Notes: a model not told the origin generated them from the sequence alone. A stretch of 64,000 nt of DNA from Clostridium saccharoperbutylacetonicum N1-4(HMT) (GCF_000340885.1 NC_020291.1:496001-560000), one strand, 5' to 3'. Shown: positions 36,511 through 47,848, counted from the first letter of the stretch. Numbers and translations are program-made.

Positions 36511-36545
36511 TTACACTTGATATTAATTTATCAGGTGTTTTTTGT
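36511..36545 (+). terminator. Terminator downstream of the chemoreceptor
   Basis: ACACTTGATA / TATCAGGTGT stem followed by TTTTTGTATTTT. Confidence 0.6.
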
Positions 36546-36719
36546 ATTTTATGCATATTATTGAAGTTTAGGAATAGAGAGGCTTATAAAATTTATGTTC
36601 ATTAAATATGAATGGTAAATAATAAATATAGATGGAATTAAATTTTGTATGCTGTAATGATTTAAATATTAATAGTTATGATATAATATTTAAGGAATTG
36701 GTAAAGGAGGACTAAGTTA

Positions 36720-39700
36720 ATGGATTTAAAATCATTACTTAATAAAGAACAGTATGAAGGGGCAACTACAATTGATGGGCAGGTACTTATATTAGCTGGA
36801 GCAGGTTCTGGTAAGACAAGAGTTTTAACTCATAGAATTGCTCATATGATTGAGGACTTAAATATTGCGCCATATAGTATATTAGCTATCACTTTTACAA
36901 ATAAGGCTGCAAAGGAAATGAAGGATAGAGTTAAGGCTCTTATTGGTGAACAGGCTGAAAACATGTGGATATCCACTTTCCATTCAACATGTGTTAGGAT
37001 TTTAAGAAGAGAAATAGATAAGATAGGCTACAAAAGCAGCTTTACAATATATGATAGTTCAGACCAAAAAATATTAGTAAAAGAGTGTATGAAAACTTTA
37101 AATATTAATGATAAGGATATAACTGAGCAAGAGATATTAGGAAAGATAGGAAAAGCAAAGGATAATATGCAAGGGACTCGAAGCTATATGTTAGAAAATG
37201 AAGCTAACTTTAGGGAAAAGAAAATTGCAGATGTCTACGAAATGTATCAAAAAAGGCTGAAGGAAAACAATGCCTTAGATTTTGATGATCTTATATTTAA
37301 AACTGTTGAATTGTTCAAAAATAATCCTGATGTTTTAGAATTTTATCAAAATAAATTTAAGTATATTATGGTGGATGAATATCAAGATACAAATGGAGCA
37401 CAATATCAATTGGTAAAATTGCTTGCTTCAAAATATAAGAACATATGTGTTGTGGGCGATGATGATCAATGTATGGTTGAAGGAACATTAGTATCAGCAG
37501 AGGGTAAGGATATAAAAATAGAAGAATTAAATAAAGATGATTTGATTCAAGTTGCTGCAGGAAATGGAGAAACATGTTTATTGCCTGTTAGTGAGATAAG
37601 CAAGAGAAGATATTCAGGTGACATAATAAGGCTAACTACAAGCGGCGGAAAAGTGATAAAGGCAACTCCAAATCATTTATCTTTTGGAAGAATAGTATTA
37701 GATGATGAAAAATATTATGTATATTTAATGTATAAGAAAAATTTTGGCTACAGAATAGGTCAAACTTCTTCGATAAGAAGCAGAAAAGGCAGTGAAGCTA
37801 GTGGGTTAGCAGTAAGACTAAATGGAGAACAGGCAGATAAGATGTGGGTAATAAAGGCTTGTCCTTCAAAAGGAGAAGCATCTTATTATGAACAATATTA
37901 TTCTGTTAAATATGGAATACCAACAATGGTATTCAACTCAAGAGGCAGGAATATAACTGTTTCTCAAGATCAGATAGAGAGATTATTTAAAGAAATTGAT
38001 ACTGTATCTGCTGCAGAAAGATTAATGGACGAAGAATATTTATATAAGGAATATCCTCATCACTTAAGTGGTGCAGTAATAAGAGGCGAATCAATTAGAA
38101 AAAGAATTAATTTAAGCTTTTTTGGAGGAAAGAAATCTATTCAAAGAGGACTTTATTCTCATAGGATAGGATTAAATTCTTCAGGAGAAGAGTTTAAAGA
38201 AAAATTCATAGAAGCTGGATTTAATGTTAGAGATGGTAAGAGAAACACATATAGAGTGGAGACAGAACGAGCTTTATATGATGAAGCAGAAGAATTTGTG
38301 AAAAAGTTAAGCGGGGTAGAAGAAGAGTTTGAAATACTAAGAAAAGCAAAACTTACAGAAAATAATAACTTTATGTTTATGCCTATTGGAAGTTTTAAAG
38401 AAGGCATGTCTATTGCTGTATATAATAATGGAGTAATTGAAGAAGATGTTGTAGCTTCTGTTGAGATAGAACAATATGATGGTTATGTTTATGATTTAAA
38501 TATCAACGACGCAAGGAATTACATTGCTAATAATGTTGTGGTTCATAATTGTATTTATCAATGGAGAGGTGCTGATATTAAAAATATACTAGACTTCGAA
38601 AAAGATTATCCAGGAGCAAAGGTAATAAAATTAGAGCAAAATTATAGATCTAAGGGTAACATATTAAATGCTGCAAATGTTGTAATTGTTAATAACTCAA
38701 ACAGAAAGAGTAAAGTACTAAGAACTGAACAAGAAGAAGGAAATAAGATAAAGATATATAGAGCTTATGCAGATAGTGATGAAGGTGATTTTGTTGGAAA
38801 ACAAATTCAAGACCTTAAGAATAAGCAAGGTAAAAACTATAATGATTTTGCTATTCTATATAGAACAAATGCTCAATCGAGAATTTTTGAAGAAAGTTTT
38901 AGAAGAAAAGGAATCCCTTATAAAATTGTAGGGGGTACAAGATTCTATGATAGAAAAGAAATAAAAGATATGTTAGCATATTTAAAAGTTCTTATTAACC
39001 CGCAAGATGATATTAGTCTTAAAAGAATTATAAATGTACCTAAGAGAAGCATTGGAGATGCAACTGTATCTAAGGTTCAAGAATTCGCAGGTAATTTTGA
39101 ACTTAATTTATGGGATGCAATAACTGAAGTTAGAAGCATTCCAACCCTTACAGCTAGAAATGTTTCAACAATAGAACCATTTGTGGAGCTTATGGAAAAT
39201 CTGATGGATTTAAGTAAAACAATGCCTGTATCAGTATTAATTGAAGCTATTTTGAAAGATACTGGATATATGAAGCAATTACAAGAATCAAATGAGATTG
39301 AAGATAAGAGTAGAATTGAAAACTTAAAGGAATTAGTATCTGATGCTGTTGACTTTGAAAAGAGCAGTGAAGATAAATCTTTATCTGCATATTTAGAAAG
39401 AGTTTCTTTAGTTCAAGATACTGATAAAATTGAAGAAGAGGATGATGCAGTTGTCCTTATGACAATTCATAGTGCAAAGGGATTAGAATTTCCAGTTGTA
39501 TTTATGGTAGGTATGGAAAATGGAATATTCCCAGGAATGGCATCCTTTGAAAAAGAATCTGAGATGGAAGAATCAAGAAGATTGTGTTATGTTGGTATAA
39601 CTAGAGCTAAAGAAATATTGTTTATGACATCAGCTGAAGTTAGAAGAGTGTTTGGAAAAACTGTAGCGTATTCTCAATCAGATTTTATAAATGAAATAAA

Positions 39701-40058
39701 ACCAGAACTTAAGGAATATGTAGGTGTAGAAAAGGCGAATGTTATGAGTAGAGAGAAATTAATGAATAACTCATACAATAATCCACACAGCTTAAGAAAT
39801 ACTATGAGCAGAGGAAATAGTTTTTCAGGAAGCAATGGAACAAGTGCAGTTAGTAGTGGTGTTACTAATGAAGCTGGCTCAGAATATATAACAAGTAATG
39901 AAGCAACCCTTGGTAGAAAAGTAATGCATGAAAAATTTGGCAAAGGAACTATTGTTTCAGTTCAAGCTTCAGGTAGTGATAAGAAACTGACAGTAGCTTT
40001 TGATAAGCAAGGTGTTAAAACATTAATGCTATCTTTGGCAAAATTAAAAATGATGTAG
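36720..40058 (+). CDS. pcrA: UvrD/PcrA-type DNA helicase containing an intein
   Basis: PcrA unwinds DNA 3'-5' in repair and plasmid replication. The 1112-residue precursor has Walker A 'LAGAGSGKT' (26-33), 'WISTFHSTCVRILRR', Walker B 'IMVDEYQDTN' and 'VVGDDDQ', then a 360-residue intein (residues 251-610), and resumes with 'CIYQWRGADIKNILDFEKDYPG', 'LEQNYRS', 'VVLMTIHSAKGLEFPVVFMVGMENGIFP' and 'RRLCYVGITRAKE'. A Tudor-like C-terminal domain ('GRKVMHEKFGKGTIVSV') ends the protein. The spliced helicase would be 752 residues, normal for PcrA. The first residue after the intein is Cys where most PcrA proteins have Ser. AAAGGAGG precedes the ATG; ligA follows. Confidence 0.95.
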   Translation: MDLKSLLNKEQYEGATTIDGQVLILAGAGSGKTRVLTHRIAHMIEDLNIAPYSILAITFTNKAAKEMKDRVKALIGEQAENMWISTFHSTCVRILRREIDKIGYKSSFTIYDSSDQKILVKECMKTLNINDKDITEQEILGKIGKAKDNMQGTRSYMLENEANFREKKIADVYEMYQKRLKENNALDFDDLIFKTVELFKNNPDVLEFYQNKFKYIMVDEYQDTNGAQYQLVKLLASKYKNICVVGDDDQCMVEGTLVSAEGKDIKIEELNKDDLIQVAAGNGETCLLPVSEISKRRYSGDIIRLTTSGGKVIKATPNHLSFGRIVLDDEKYYVYLMYKKNFGYRIGQTSSIRSRKGSEASGLAVRLNGEQADKMWVIKACPSKGEASYYEQYYSVKYGIPTMVFNSRGRNITVSQDQIERLFKEIDTVSAAERLMDEEYLYKEYPHHLSGAVIRGESIRKRINLSFFGGKKSIQRGLYSHRIGLNSSGEEFKEKFIEAGFNVRDGKRNTYRVETERALYDEAEEFVKKLSGVEEEFEILRKAKLTENNNFMFMPIGSFKEGMSIAVYNNGVIEEDVVASVEIEQYDGYVYDLNINDARNYIANNVVVHNCIYQWRGADIKNILDFEKDYPGAKVIKLEQNYRSKGNILNAANVVIVNNSNRKSKVLRTEQEEGNKIKIYRAYADSDEGDFVGKQIQDLKNKQGKNYNDFAILYRTNAQSRIFEESFRRKGIPYKIVGGTRFYDRKEIKDMLAYLKVLINPQDDISLKRIINVPKRSIGDATVSKVQEFAGNFELNLWDAITEVRSIPTLTARNVSTIEPFVELMENLMDLSKTMPVSVLIEAILKDTGYMKQLQESNEIEDKSRIENLKELVSDAVDFEKSSEDKSLSAYLERVSLVQDTDKIEEEDDAVVLMTIHSAKGLEFPVVFMVGMENGIFPGMASFEKESEMEESRRLCYVGITRAKEILFMTSAEVRRVFGKTVAYSQSDFINEIKPELKEYVGVEKANVMSREKLMNNSYNNPHSLRNTMSRGNSFSGSNGTSAVSSGVTNEAGSEYITSNEATLGRKVMHEKFGKGTIVSVQASGSDKKLTVAFDKQGVKTLMLSLAKLKMM
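37470..38549 (+). mobile_element. Intein in the PcrA GDDDQ/IYxWRGA motif, with a GIY-YIG-like insert
   Basis: The intein runs from Cys251 ('CMVEGTLVSAEGKDIKIEEL', block A) to Asn610 ('NYIANNVVVHN', blocks F and G), with Cys as the +1 extein residue. Block B is 'GGKVIKATPNH'. Between the splicing halves lies 'YYVYLMYKKNFGYRIGQTSSIRSR' followed by 'GEASYYEQYYSVKYGIP', which matches the pattern of GIY-YIG nucleases (two strands, IGxT, an Arg, and a Glu with YYEQYY) and not LAGLIDADG or HNH. A basic region after it may bind DNA. All splicing residues look intact, so the intein should be active. Confidence 0.9.
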
Positions 40059-40095
40059 TTTAAATAATATGTGTAATTTAGATTTGGAGGGCTAG

Positions 40096-42090
<1,995 letters not shown>

Positions 42091-42093
42091 AAT

Positions 42094-42369
42094 ATGAAAA
42101 AATTAGTGAATTTGCTTGGATTTATATCAGCATTTGTAACGAGTATAATAATAATATGTACATTCTTAACAACATATCAATTTCATTTTGTTAATCAAAT
42201 TTTCAACTCGTATTTACCTATACAGCTTGGAGTATGCATTACAATGGCAATTTTGGGACTTAGATTTATTATTATTGAGACAGGTAAAAAAAGGCTAGTA
42301 TATGCTGCGTTTAGCTTAGCTATATCTGCTTTCTTGATTTTCTTTATGGTAAATCATCTTATAAAATAG
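42094..42369 (+). CDS. Small membrane protein, three predicted spans
   Basis: A 91-residue hydrophobic protein starting 4 nt after the ligA stop codon, with GGGGG of the ligA end as its ribosome binding site. Predicted spans lie at about 5-28, 43-63 and 70-90. I recognise no family. It appears to be translationally coupled to ligA, but a functional link is not evident. Confidence 0.65.
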   Translation: MKKLVNLLGFISAFVTSIIIICTFLTTYQFHFVNQIFNSYLPIQLGVCITMAILGLRFIIIETGKKRLVYAAFSLAISAFLIFFMVNHLIK

Positions 42370-42373
42370 AATT

Positions 42374-42421
42374 AAAAACTGACTAGAAGTGATTAGAAAT
42401 TACTTTTTAGTCAGTTTTTTG
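42374..42421 (+). terminator. Terminator of pcrA-ligA unit
   Basis: AAAAACTGACTA / TAGTCAGTTTTTT stem with about 24-nt inner region. Confidence 0.8.
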
Positions 42422-42482
42422 ATTATAATTAAAATTTTATGGACATAATACAAAATATAGAATAGAAGTAAAGGGTGCAATC

Positions 42483-43979
42483 ATGAAGAAATATTTTTTA
42501 TGTATAATCACATTTAGTTTTATCATTATATTTTGTTTGGGATTTATAAATAAGGAAAACGGAAATGTATCGAATAATACAATGGATGAGACTATAAGTT
42601 ACGGTATAAATGAAATCCCAGAAGATTTAGAAAAGGTCACAAATCTAACTAAGTATCACGAAGATATTATTTGTGCTGTTAGCAAGGGGTTAGTTTCAAA
42701 GGATGAAAATAATAAGATAACACCTATGTTAGCAAGTGATGTTATTAAGGATAAAGATGGCATTCAGTACGAATTTAAACTTAGAGATGATATTTTTTGG
42801 AGTGATGGTAGTAAAATAACACCTAAGGATATAGCAGAATTTTTCAAAGAATTATTAAAAGAAGAAGATGAAAAAAATATTCAAGCTTTGTTAAATGTAT
42901 ATGGGGCAAAGGAATTTAAAGAAGGAAAAGTTGTTTTCGAAAAAGGTGTGGCAATAAATGAAACTGATAATTCTATTATTATTAGACTAAATAAAAAAGA
43001 TGATGATTTTTTAAATGAACTAACGAAACCACAGTATAGGCTTAGAAAGTATTTGATAATGTGGAGAGCTATACAAAATAATTGCAATAAATTAGTTTAC
43101 TCGGGAGATTATAAAATTGATTCTATTAATAAAGATAAAATTGTGTTAAAAAGTAATAGCAATGAAGCTAAGATAGGAAATATAAATATATTTAGCGATA
43201 ATAGTGTTGAAGCATCAATGGCATCATATGAAGTTAATGAAAGAGATATAGTAATAAATCCTCCGGAAACGGAACTTAGCAAGTTACTTGAAGAAAAGAA
43301 ATTAATAACAATTCCAAAGTCAAATGCAACCTATCTAGTTTTTAATAGCAAAAATAATGCCATTCCACTTCAAGGTAGAAGAGAAATTTATAATGACATA
43401 TGTAAAGCAATGGAAGCTTATCAAAATGCTAATAATAAAGAGTTTGATCTGGCTGAAGGAAGTTTTTTTAGAGAAGATAAGCAGGATTTGACTAAGTTAC
43501 AGGCAAGGAAAGTTGTAAGTAATAAAGAAGGTTCCTGGGATAAGCCTAAAATATTAACAATATTATGCGAAGATTCTAATGAAAACAGAATTATATGTAG
43601 AAGTATTCAAACATGGTTTAAGGAAAATACTAATATAACAGTAAAATATAGTTTGGTGAAAGATGAGTTTGAAGATCAAGAGTTAAAAAAAAGATATGAT
43701 ATGCTTTTAGTTGACAATGATGCGAATGAATCCAAAAAACAAAACTTTTATCTGAATTTTAAGGAATATTTATCAGATAATCAAAATAAGCTTTTAGAAA
43801 AATCAATTAATGTTAAACAAAATCAAGATTTTTCTAATTTAGAGGAAGATTTATTTGATAATTATAATATACTTCCTTTAGTTTTTTATAATGAAAATAT
43901 AGCTATTTCTGATAAAGCTGGTAAATTAAAAGTTGATGGAAATGGCAATATAGACTTTTCTTCAATAAATAGTAATTAA
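42483..43979 (+). CDS. Solute-binding protein, oligopeptide-transport family 5
   Basis: A 498-residue exported protein with an N-terminal hydrophobic segment ('CIITFSFIIIFCLGF'), which may be a lipoprotein signal although the lipobox is poor. 'YEFKLRDDIFWSDGSKITPKDIAEFFKELL' is the hallmark N-terminal region of family 5 binding proteins (peptide, nickel). No permease or ATPase genes are adjacent, so it is an orphan binding protein that might have taken on a different role. AAAGGGTG precedes the ATG. Confidence 0.8.
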   Translation: MKKYFLCIITFSFIIIFCLGFINKENGNVSNNTMDETISYGINEIPEDLEKVTNLTKYHEDIICAVSKGLVSKDENNKITPMLASDVIKDKDGIQYEFKLRDDIFWSDGSKITPKDIAEFFKELLKEEDEKNIQALLNVYGAKEFKEGKVVFEKGVAINETDNSIIIRLNKKDDDFLNELTKPQYRLRKYLIMWRAIQNNCNKLVYSGDYKIDSINKDKIVLKSNSNEAKIGNINIFSDNSVEASMASYEVNERDIVINPPETELSKLLEEKKLITIPKSNATYLVFNSKNNAIPLQGRREIYNDICKAMEAYQNANNKEFDLAEGSFFREDKQDLTKLQARKVVSNKEGSWDKPKILTILCEDSNENRIICRSIQTWFKENTNITVKYSLVKDEFEDQELKKRYDMLLVDNDANESKKQNFYLNFKEYLSDNQNKLLEKSINVKQNQDFSNLEEDLFDNYNILPLVFYNENIAISDKAGKLKVDGNGNIDFSSINSN

Positions 43980-44022
43980 ATATATTCACCTAACAATATA
44001 TATCAGGCGAATATATTTAATT
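43979..44022. terminator. Bidirectional terminator between convergent genes
   Basis: AAATATATTCACCT / AGGCGAATATATTT stem, A/T-rich on both flanks. Confidence 0.75.
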
Positions 44023-44043
44023 TTACTATAAATACACTTGAAA

Positions 44044-45783
44044 TCAATTTTTTTTCTTATTGTAATGTTGATTTTTATTTTTTTTATATTTCTTGCCTTT
44101 AATAGAGCAGTTAACTTTATTATTTTTATTTAGTAGAGTAAGATTAGTTACTTTTTTTGAAGAAGTTATACCTTTTAGTGATGGGGTATCAATTGTGTTA
44201 CTTTCTTCGTCCTTGGATAAATTTAAATTAGATTTAGACTCAATGATTTCAGAAGGATTTGAGGTAGTTGTTTTAAATAAATTATCCTTAGAAATTTGTG
44301 ATGTAGTTTTATTACTTAGATAGTCTTGATCAGAATTACAAACTTCATTATTTTCTGAGTTTGTCATAATTTCTAAATTTAAGGGAGTTGCAAATTCCAT
44401 AAATTCTTCAACCATATCCTTTAAAAGATAAATAATTAGAAAGAAATTAAACATATTTTTATTACTATCTAAGGAGGTTCTTTTAACATTTAATGAGTCT
44501 TTTCGTTTTGAATAAATTAAACTTTTTACAAATATAGGTGCTGAACCTGTTCCTTTAGGAGTTGGAAGAACTGGCATTCTAAAATAAGTTTCATCTAACA
44601 TATCAGCAGAACGCAAACTTAATTTTTTATATCTTTCAACCTCATCTAGAGTAGGTGCTTCAGGCCAACTGGTTAGAAGACCACCGTTTACAAAGAATTT
44701 TCTATACAGGCCTGAAATAATAGGCTTTAAATCAGTAGTTTTGCTTTCTTGAATTGAATACATGAGCAAACAAAGTAGATAGAAATTAATTTCTGAGCAA
44801 GAATATTTACTTTCCTTTTTATCAGATAATTTAGAGATAACATTTTTATCATTATCATAAAAACTAATCAGTTTTTCACTAATTTCTCTAGAGATTTCCT
44901 TAAAAGAAATTATTTCTGTATGTTTATAGGCTTCCATTAAGGTGATAGCAAATAAAGCGCAATCATCTATTGAATCTTCATAATAATCTTTTTCCTGAAA
45001 TTTGCATATTAAAAAGTCACCTAAGTCTAAAATAAGTTTTTTAGCATCGAGATTACAAGAATATTTATAAAATACATTTAGTGCTAGGAAAATTTGAACA
45101 TTTTCATTAAAAGATAAATCATATAAAGCAGATTTGTAGTTTTTAAACATATCTAAAATTTCAGATGCAAATTTAAGGTAGTCAGGACTTATTGGATCAG
45201 ATTCATTATAATGTGAATAGAGAAAATAAGCAGTTAACATAAAAGCTTGGTCTGAAAAATTGAACTTGTTATCTTTGTCTATTAATGAAAAACCTTTTGA
45301 GTTTCCATCTGATATATTTTTTTTATCAACAAATAAACCTTCATTATTCCTTAAATTCTCAGAATAGAATTGAAGCTGTTCTTTTGCTAGATATTTAAAT
45401 GGTTTTTCAAGGGAGGCTATGTTTCTATTGTTATCATTATAATGTGAATAATACTCGCTTAGCTCTAGCAAGCATAGTGTCATAAGAGCGTTTGTAGAAG
45501 GATTTATTTCTTTTCTAAAGCTTGCTTCATCAAAACCATGGCTGCTTTTACTATGAATAAATAAAGGGGAAGCTTTTCTATATAAACATAGTAGAGGAGA
45601 GTAATTATTTAACATGCTGATATCATCTGAAGTTTTTTTTGAAGTTTTAATTTGAGCTAGGATACCGCATTTTGAGTTTAATACTAAAGTTTTTATAGAT
45701 TCTTTAGATAAATGAAAAAGTTGACCGCTAATTTCTTTTTGAGAAAGACTGTTCATCCGAAAAAATGGGCCGATATATCTCAA
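44044..45783 (-). CDS. Hypothetical 579-residue protein with a lysine-rich tail
   Basis: I do not recognise this protein. Residues 1-450 are mainly predicted helical with many Leu/Tyr/Phe-rich helices (possible helical-repeat or alpha/alpha-barrel-like fold), for example 'SPLLCLYRKASPLFIHSKSSHGFDEASFRKEI' and 'GGLLTSWPEAPTLDEVERYKKLSLRSADMLDETYFRMP'. Residues about 465-579 are low-complexity Ser/Asn/Thr, ending in a basic 'KGKKYKKNKNQHYNKKKN'. There is no signal peptide. The start is TTG 45783, with GAGGTG 8 nt upstream. It stands alone, convergent with the binding-protein gene. Confidence 0.65.
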   Translation of the reverse strand: MRYIGPFFRMNSLSQKEISGQLFHLSKESIKTLVLNSKCGILAQIKTSKKTSDDISMLNNYSPLLCLYRKASPLFIHSKSSHGFDEASFRKEINPSTNALMTLCLLELSEYYSHYNDNNRNIASLEKPFKYLAKEQLQFYSENLRNNEGLFVDKKNISDGNSKGFSLIDKDNKFNFSDQAFMLTAYFLYSHYNESDPISPDYLKFASEILDMFKNYKSALYDLSFNENVQIFLALNVFYKYSCNLDAKKLILDLGDFLICKFQEKDYYEDSIDDCALFAITLMEAYKHTEIISFKEISREISEKLISFYDNDKNVISKLSDKKESKYSCSEINFYLLCLLMYSIQESKTTDLKPIISGLYRKFFVNGGLLTSWPEAPTLDEVERYKKLSLRSADMLDETYFRMPVLPTPKGTGSAPIFVKSLIYSKRKDSLNVKRTSLDSNKNMFNFFLIIYLLKDMVEEFMEFATPLNLEIMTNSENNEVCNSDQDYLSNKTTSQISKDNLFKTTTSNPSEIIESKSNLNLSKDEESNTIDTPSLKGITSSKKVTNLTLLNKNNKVNCSIKGKKYKKNKNQHYNKKKN

Positions 45784-46012
45784 TTTATTACACCTCTTAT
45801 AAAATTCTCATCTTATTCATTAATATGAAATTAATGAATAAAAAGTACATAAAATATGAATTGAAGAAATGAAATATTTATTAAAAAATAGAAAAAGGAA
45901 TTGTATACTAATTAGTTTTTCTTTACAATTGTTTTATAGATGATGATATCTTAAAAATTAATTAAATGATATAGATATCCAAATCGAAAATTAGACTTAT
46001 GCAACAATTACC

Positions 46013-46204
46013 GAGATCAGATACATTTATTTTCCACAGGACTAGTGAAATTTTCGCTGGAAGGTTCTAAGTGGAAGATTGCACCCATTTCTGCATGTTC
46101 CTAAAGTAAATTTATGACAAGCAGAAAATGAAACAACCTTCCACTAATAACCATCATCAGCTCAATTTCACATGCCTGCTTCCAGAAAAATGTATCTAAT
46201 TTCT
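46013..46204. repeat. 190-bp imperfect inverted repeat (MITE or structured RNA)
   Basis: The left arm (AGATACATTT…GTGAAATT…GCTG…AGTGGAAG) reappears in inverse at the right end, ending TGTATCTAATTTCT. The centre has TTTCTGC…GCAGAAA. The two arms of about 65 bp are roughly 75% complementary. The remaining intergenic bases between 45784 and 46378 hold no ORF. It is more GC-rich than its flanks and looks foreign to them. Confidence 0.7.
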
Positions 46205-46378
46205 AGAGTAGTGTTACGATTATAATTTCTCAATGATGCATGTATATTCCATTTATAAGTTGAATTATTAATTAGGATATCTATAGCAATTAATAATACA
46301 AACAATTTATAGAAAGAATCTTAAATATTAATCTAAATAAACTGAATTTTAGGTTAAGTACTAGGAAGGAAATAAGTA

Positions 46379-46990
46379 ATGAAAAGATTGATATTAGCTA
46401 GTAATAATAAAAAGAAAATTAAAGAAATGAAGGAAATTTTAAAAGAATTAGATATTGAAGTTAAATCTTTAGAAAATGAGAATATTAATATAGATGTAAT
46501 TGAAGATGGTCATACTTTTGAAGAAAATGCAAAAAAGAAAGCAAAGGAAATATATGAATTTCTGTTAGAAAGAGGAGACAAAGATTTCATTGTATTAGCA
46601 GATGATTCAGGATTGGCAGTTGAATATTTAAATGGAGAACCAGGGATATATTCAGCGAGATATGCTGGAGAGCATGGGAATGATGCTAAAAATAATGAGA
46701 AATTATTAGGAAAATTAAAAAATGTAAAAAAAGAAGACAGAAGTGCTAAATTTATTTGTCAGTTAGCAATGTTTACTGAAGCGGGTGAATACTATAAGGT
46801 GACAGGAGAAGCTAATGGATACATAATAGAAGAATTGCATGGAGAAGGTGGATTTGGGTATGATCCGTTGTTTTTCTTCGAACCATTAAATAAAACTTTT
46901 GCAGAATTAACCTCTGATGAGAAAAATGAAATTAGTCATAGAGGAAATGCATTAAAGGAGCTAAAGAAGATAATTGTTACATTGTTATAA
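46379..46990 (+). CDS. rdgB: XTP/dITP pyrophosphatase (RdgB/Ham1 family)
   Basis: A 203-residue house-cleaning pyrophosphatase that hydrolyses non-canonical purine triphosphates (dITP, XTP). It has 'LILASNNKKKIKEMKEIL', 'DGHTFEENAKKKAKE', 'VLADDSGLAVEYLNGEPGIYSARYAGEHG' with the metal/catalytic aspartates, 'EGGFGYDPLFFFEPLNKTFAEL' and 'KNEISHRGNALKEL'. AGGAAGG precedes ATG 46379. It is followed after 38 nt by a YfcE-type phosphodiesterase, the standard clostridial pairing. Confidence 0.95.
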   Translation: MKRLILASNNKKKIKEMKEILKELDIEVKSLENENINIDVIEDGHTFEENAKKKAKEIYEFLLERGDKDFIVLADDSGLAVEYLNGEPGIYSARYAGEHGNDAKNNEKLLGKLKNVKKEDRSAKFICQLAMFTEAGEYYKVTGEANGYIIEELHGEGGFGYDPLFFFEPLNKTFAELTSDEKNEISHRGNALKELKKIIVTLL

Positions 46991-47028
46991 CTTAGCGATA
47001 ATTATACTTATAGATTAGGAGGAGATTT

Positions 47029-47508
47029 ATGTTAATTGGTGTTGTAAGTGATACTCATAGGATGTTGAAGTATGTTAATTTGGCCAAGGAAATAACTAAA
47101 AGTGCAGATATATTAATACATTTAGGTGATAACATTGAGGATGTTGAAGTGTTAGAACGAGGATTTAATGGTAAAGTATATGCTGTAGCTGGAAATTGTG
47201 ATTATTCTTCTAAATATCCTAAAGAAGGTGTAATAGAGGTATATGGTAAAAAAATATTTTTTACTCATGGAGATTTATATGGAGTAAAAAGGACTATAAA
47301 TAATATCTATTATAAGGGGAAGGAATTAGGAGTAGATATTGTATTGTTTGGGCATACACATGAGCAGATGATAGAAAAAGATGAGGAATTAATTCTAATG
47401 AATCCAGGAAGTATATCTTTACCAAGATTTAAAGGAAGGTATGTTGGATTTATAGAAATAGATGAAGATGGCAATATCGATACATATTTAAAAGAAGTCA
47501 ATGAGTAG
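47029..47508 (+). CDS. YfcE/MJ0936-type metallophosphodiesterase
   Basis: A 159-residue calcineurin-like phosphodiesterase. Metal-binding motifs are visible in order: 'VVSDTHR' (D-x-H), 'LIHLGDNIED' (GD), 'VAGNCDYS' (GNxD), 'FTHGDLYGVK' (GH-like HGD) and 'LFGHTHEQM' (GHTH), then 'NPGSISLPR'. It probably hydrolyses phosphodiesters; the physiological substrate is unknown. AGGAGG precedes the ATG. It is likely co-transcribed with rdgB. Confidence 0.93.
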   Translation: MLIGVVSDTHRMLKYVNLAKEITKSADILIHLGDNIEDVEVLERGFNGKVYAVAGNCDYSSKYPKEGVIEVYGKKIFFTHGDLYGVKRTINNIYYKGKELGVDIVLFGHTHEQMIEKDEELILMNPGSISLPRFKGRYVGFIEIDEDGNIDTYLKEVNE

Positions 47509-47569
47509 AATATAAGCAATCCTTTGTTGCTATTAAAAGAAATAATTGTGAAATAATTTTAAAAAGGTA

Positions 47570-47598
47570 TTGACGAATTACATTTCATATTGTAGAAT
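47570..47598 (+). promoter_or_regulatory. Promoter of the tRNA array
   Basis: TTGACG at 47570-47575 and TAGAAT at 47593-47598 with a 17-nt spacer, 54 nt before the first tRNA. Confidence 0.8.
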
Positions 47599-47651
47599 AA
47601 TCATTGTCGCTGAGAGATAAGCGATAAGCAAATGACGAGGTTTAAAGACTT

Positions 47652-47727
47652 CGGGGTGTGGCGCAGATGGGAGCGCGCGTGGTTTGGGACCATGAGGTCG
47701 CAGGTTCAATCCCTGTCACCCCGACCA
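47652..47727 (+). tRNA. tRNA-Pro (TGG)
   Basis: Acceptor CGGGGTG/CACCCCG, anticodon loop TTTGGGA with TGG, CCA encoded. First gene of the array. Confidence 0.95.
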
Positions 47728-47750
47728 ATAAAGTTAATTATTTTATATGC

Positions 47751-47824
47751 GCGGGTATCGTATATCGGTAATACTCCAGCCTTCCAAGCTGAAAAGGTGG
47801 GTTCGACTCCCACTACCCGCTCCA
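47751..47824 (+). tRNA. tRNA-Gly (TCC)
   Basis: Acceptor GCGGGTA/TACCCGC, anticodon loop CTTCCAA with TCC, CCA encoded. Identical in body to four later copies. Confidence 0.95.
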
Positions 47825-47848
47825 TTAAAAATAAATGCTTAAAAAGTC

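Noticed and set aside
36490..36570. 23-codon ORF downstream of the chemoreceptor gene
   Set aside because: It overlaps a terminator hairpin and has no conservation evidence; too weak to call.
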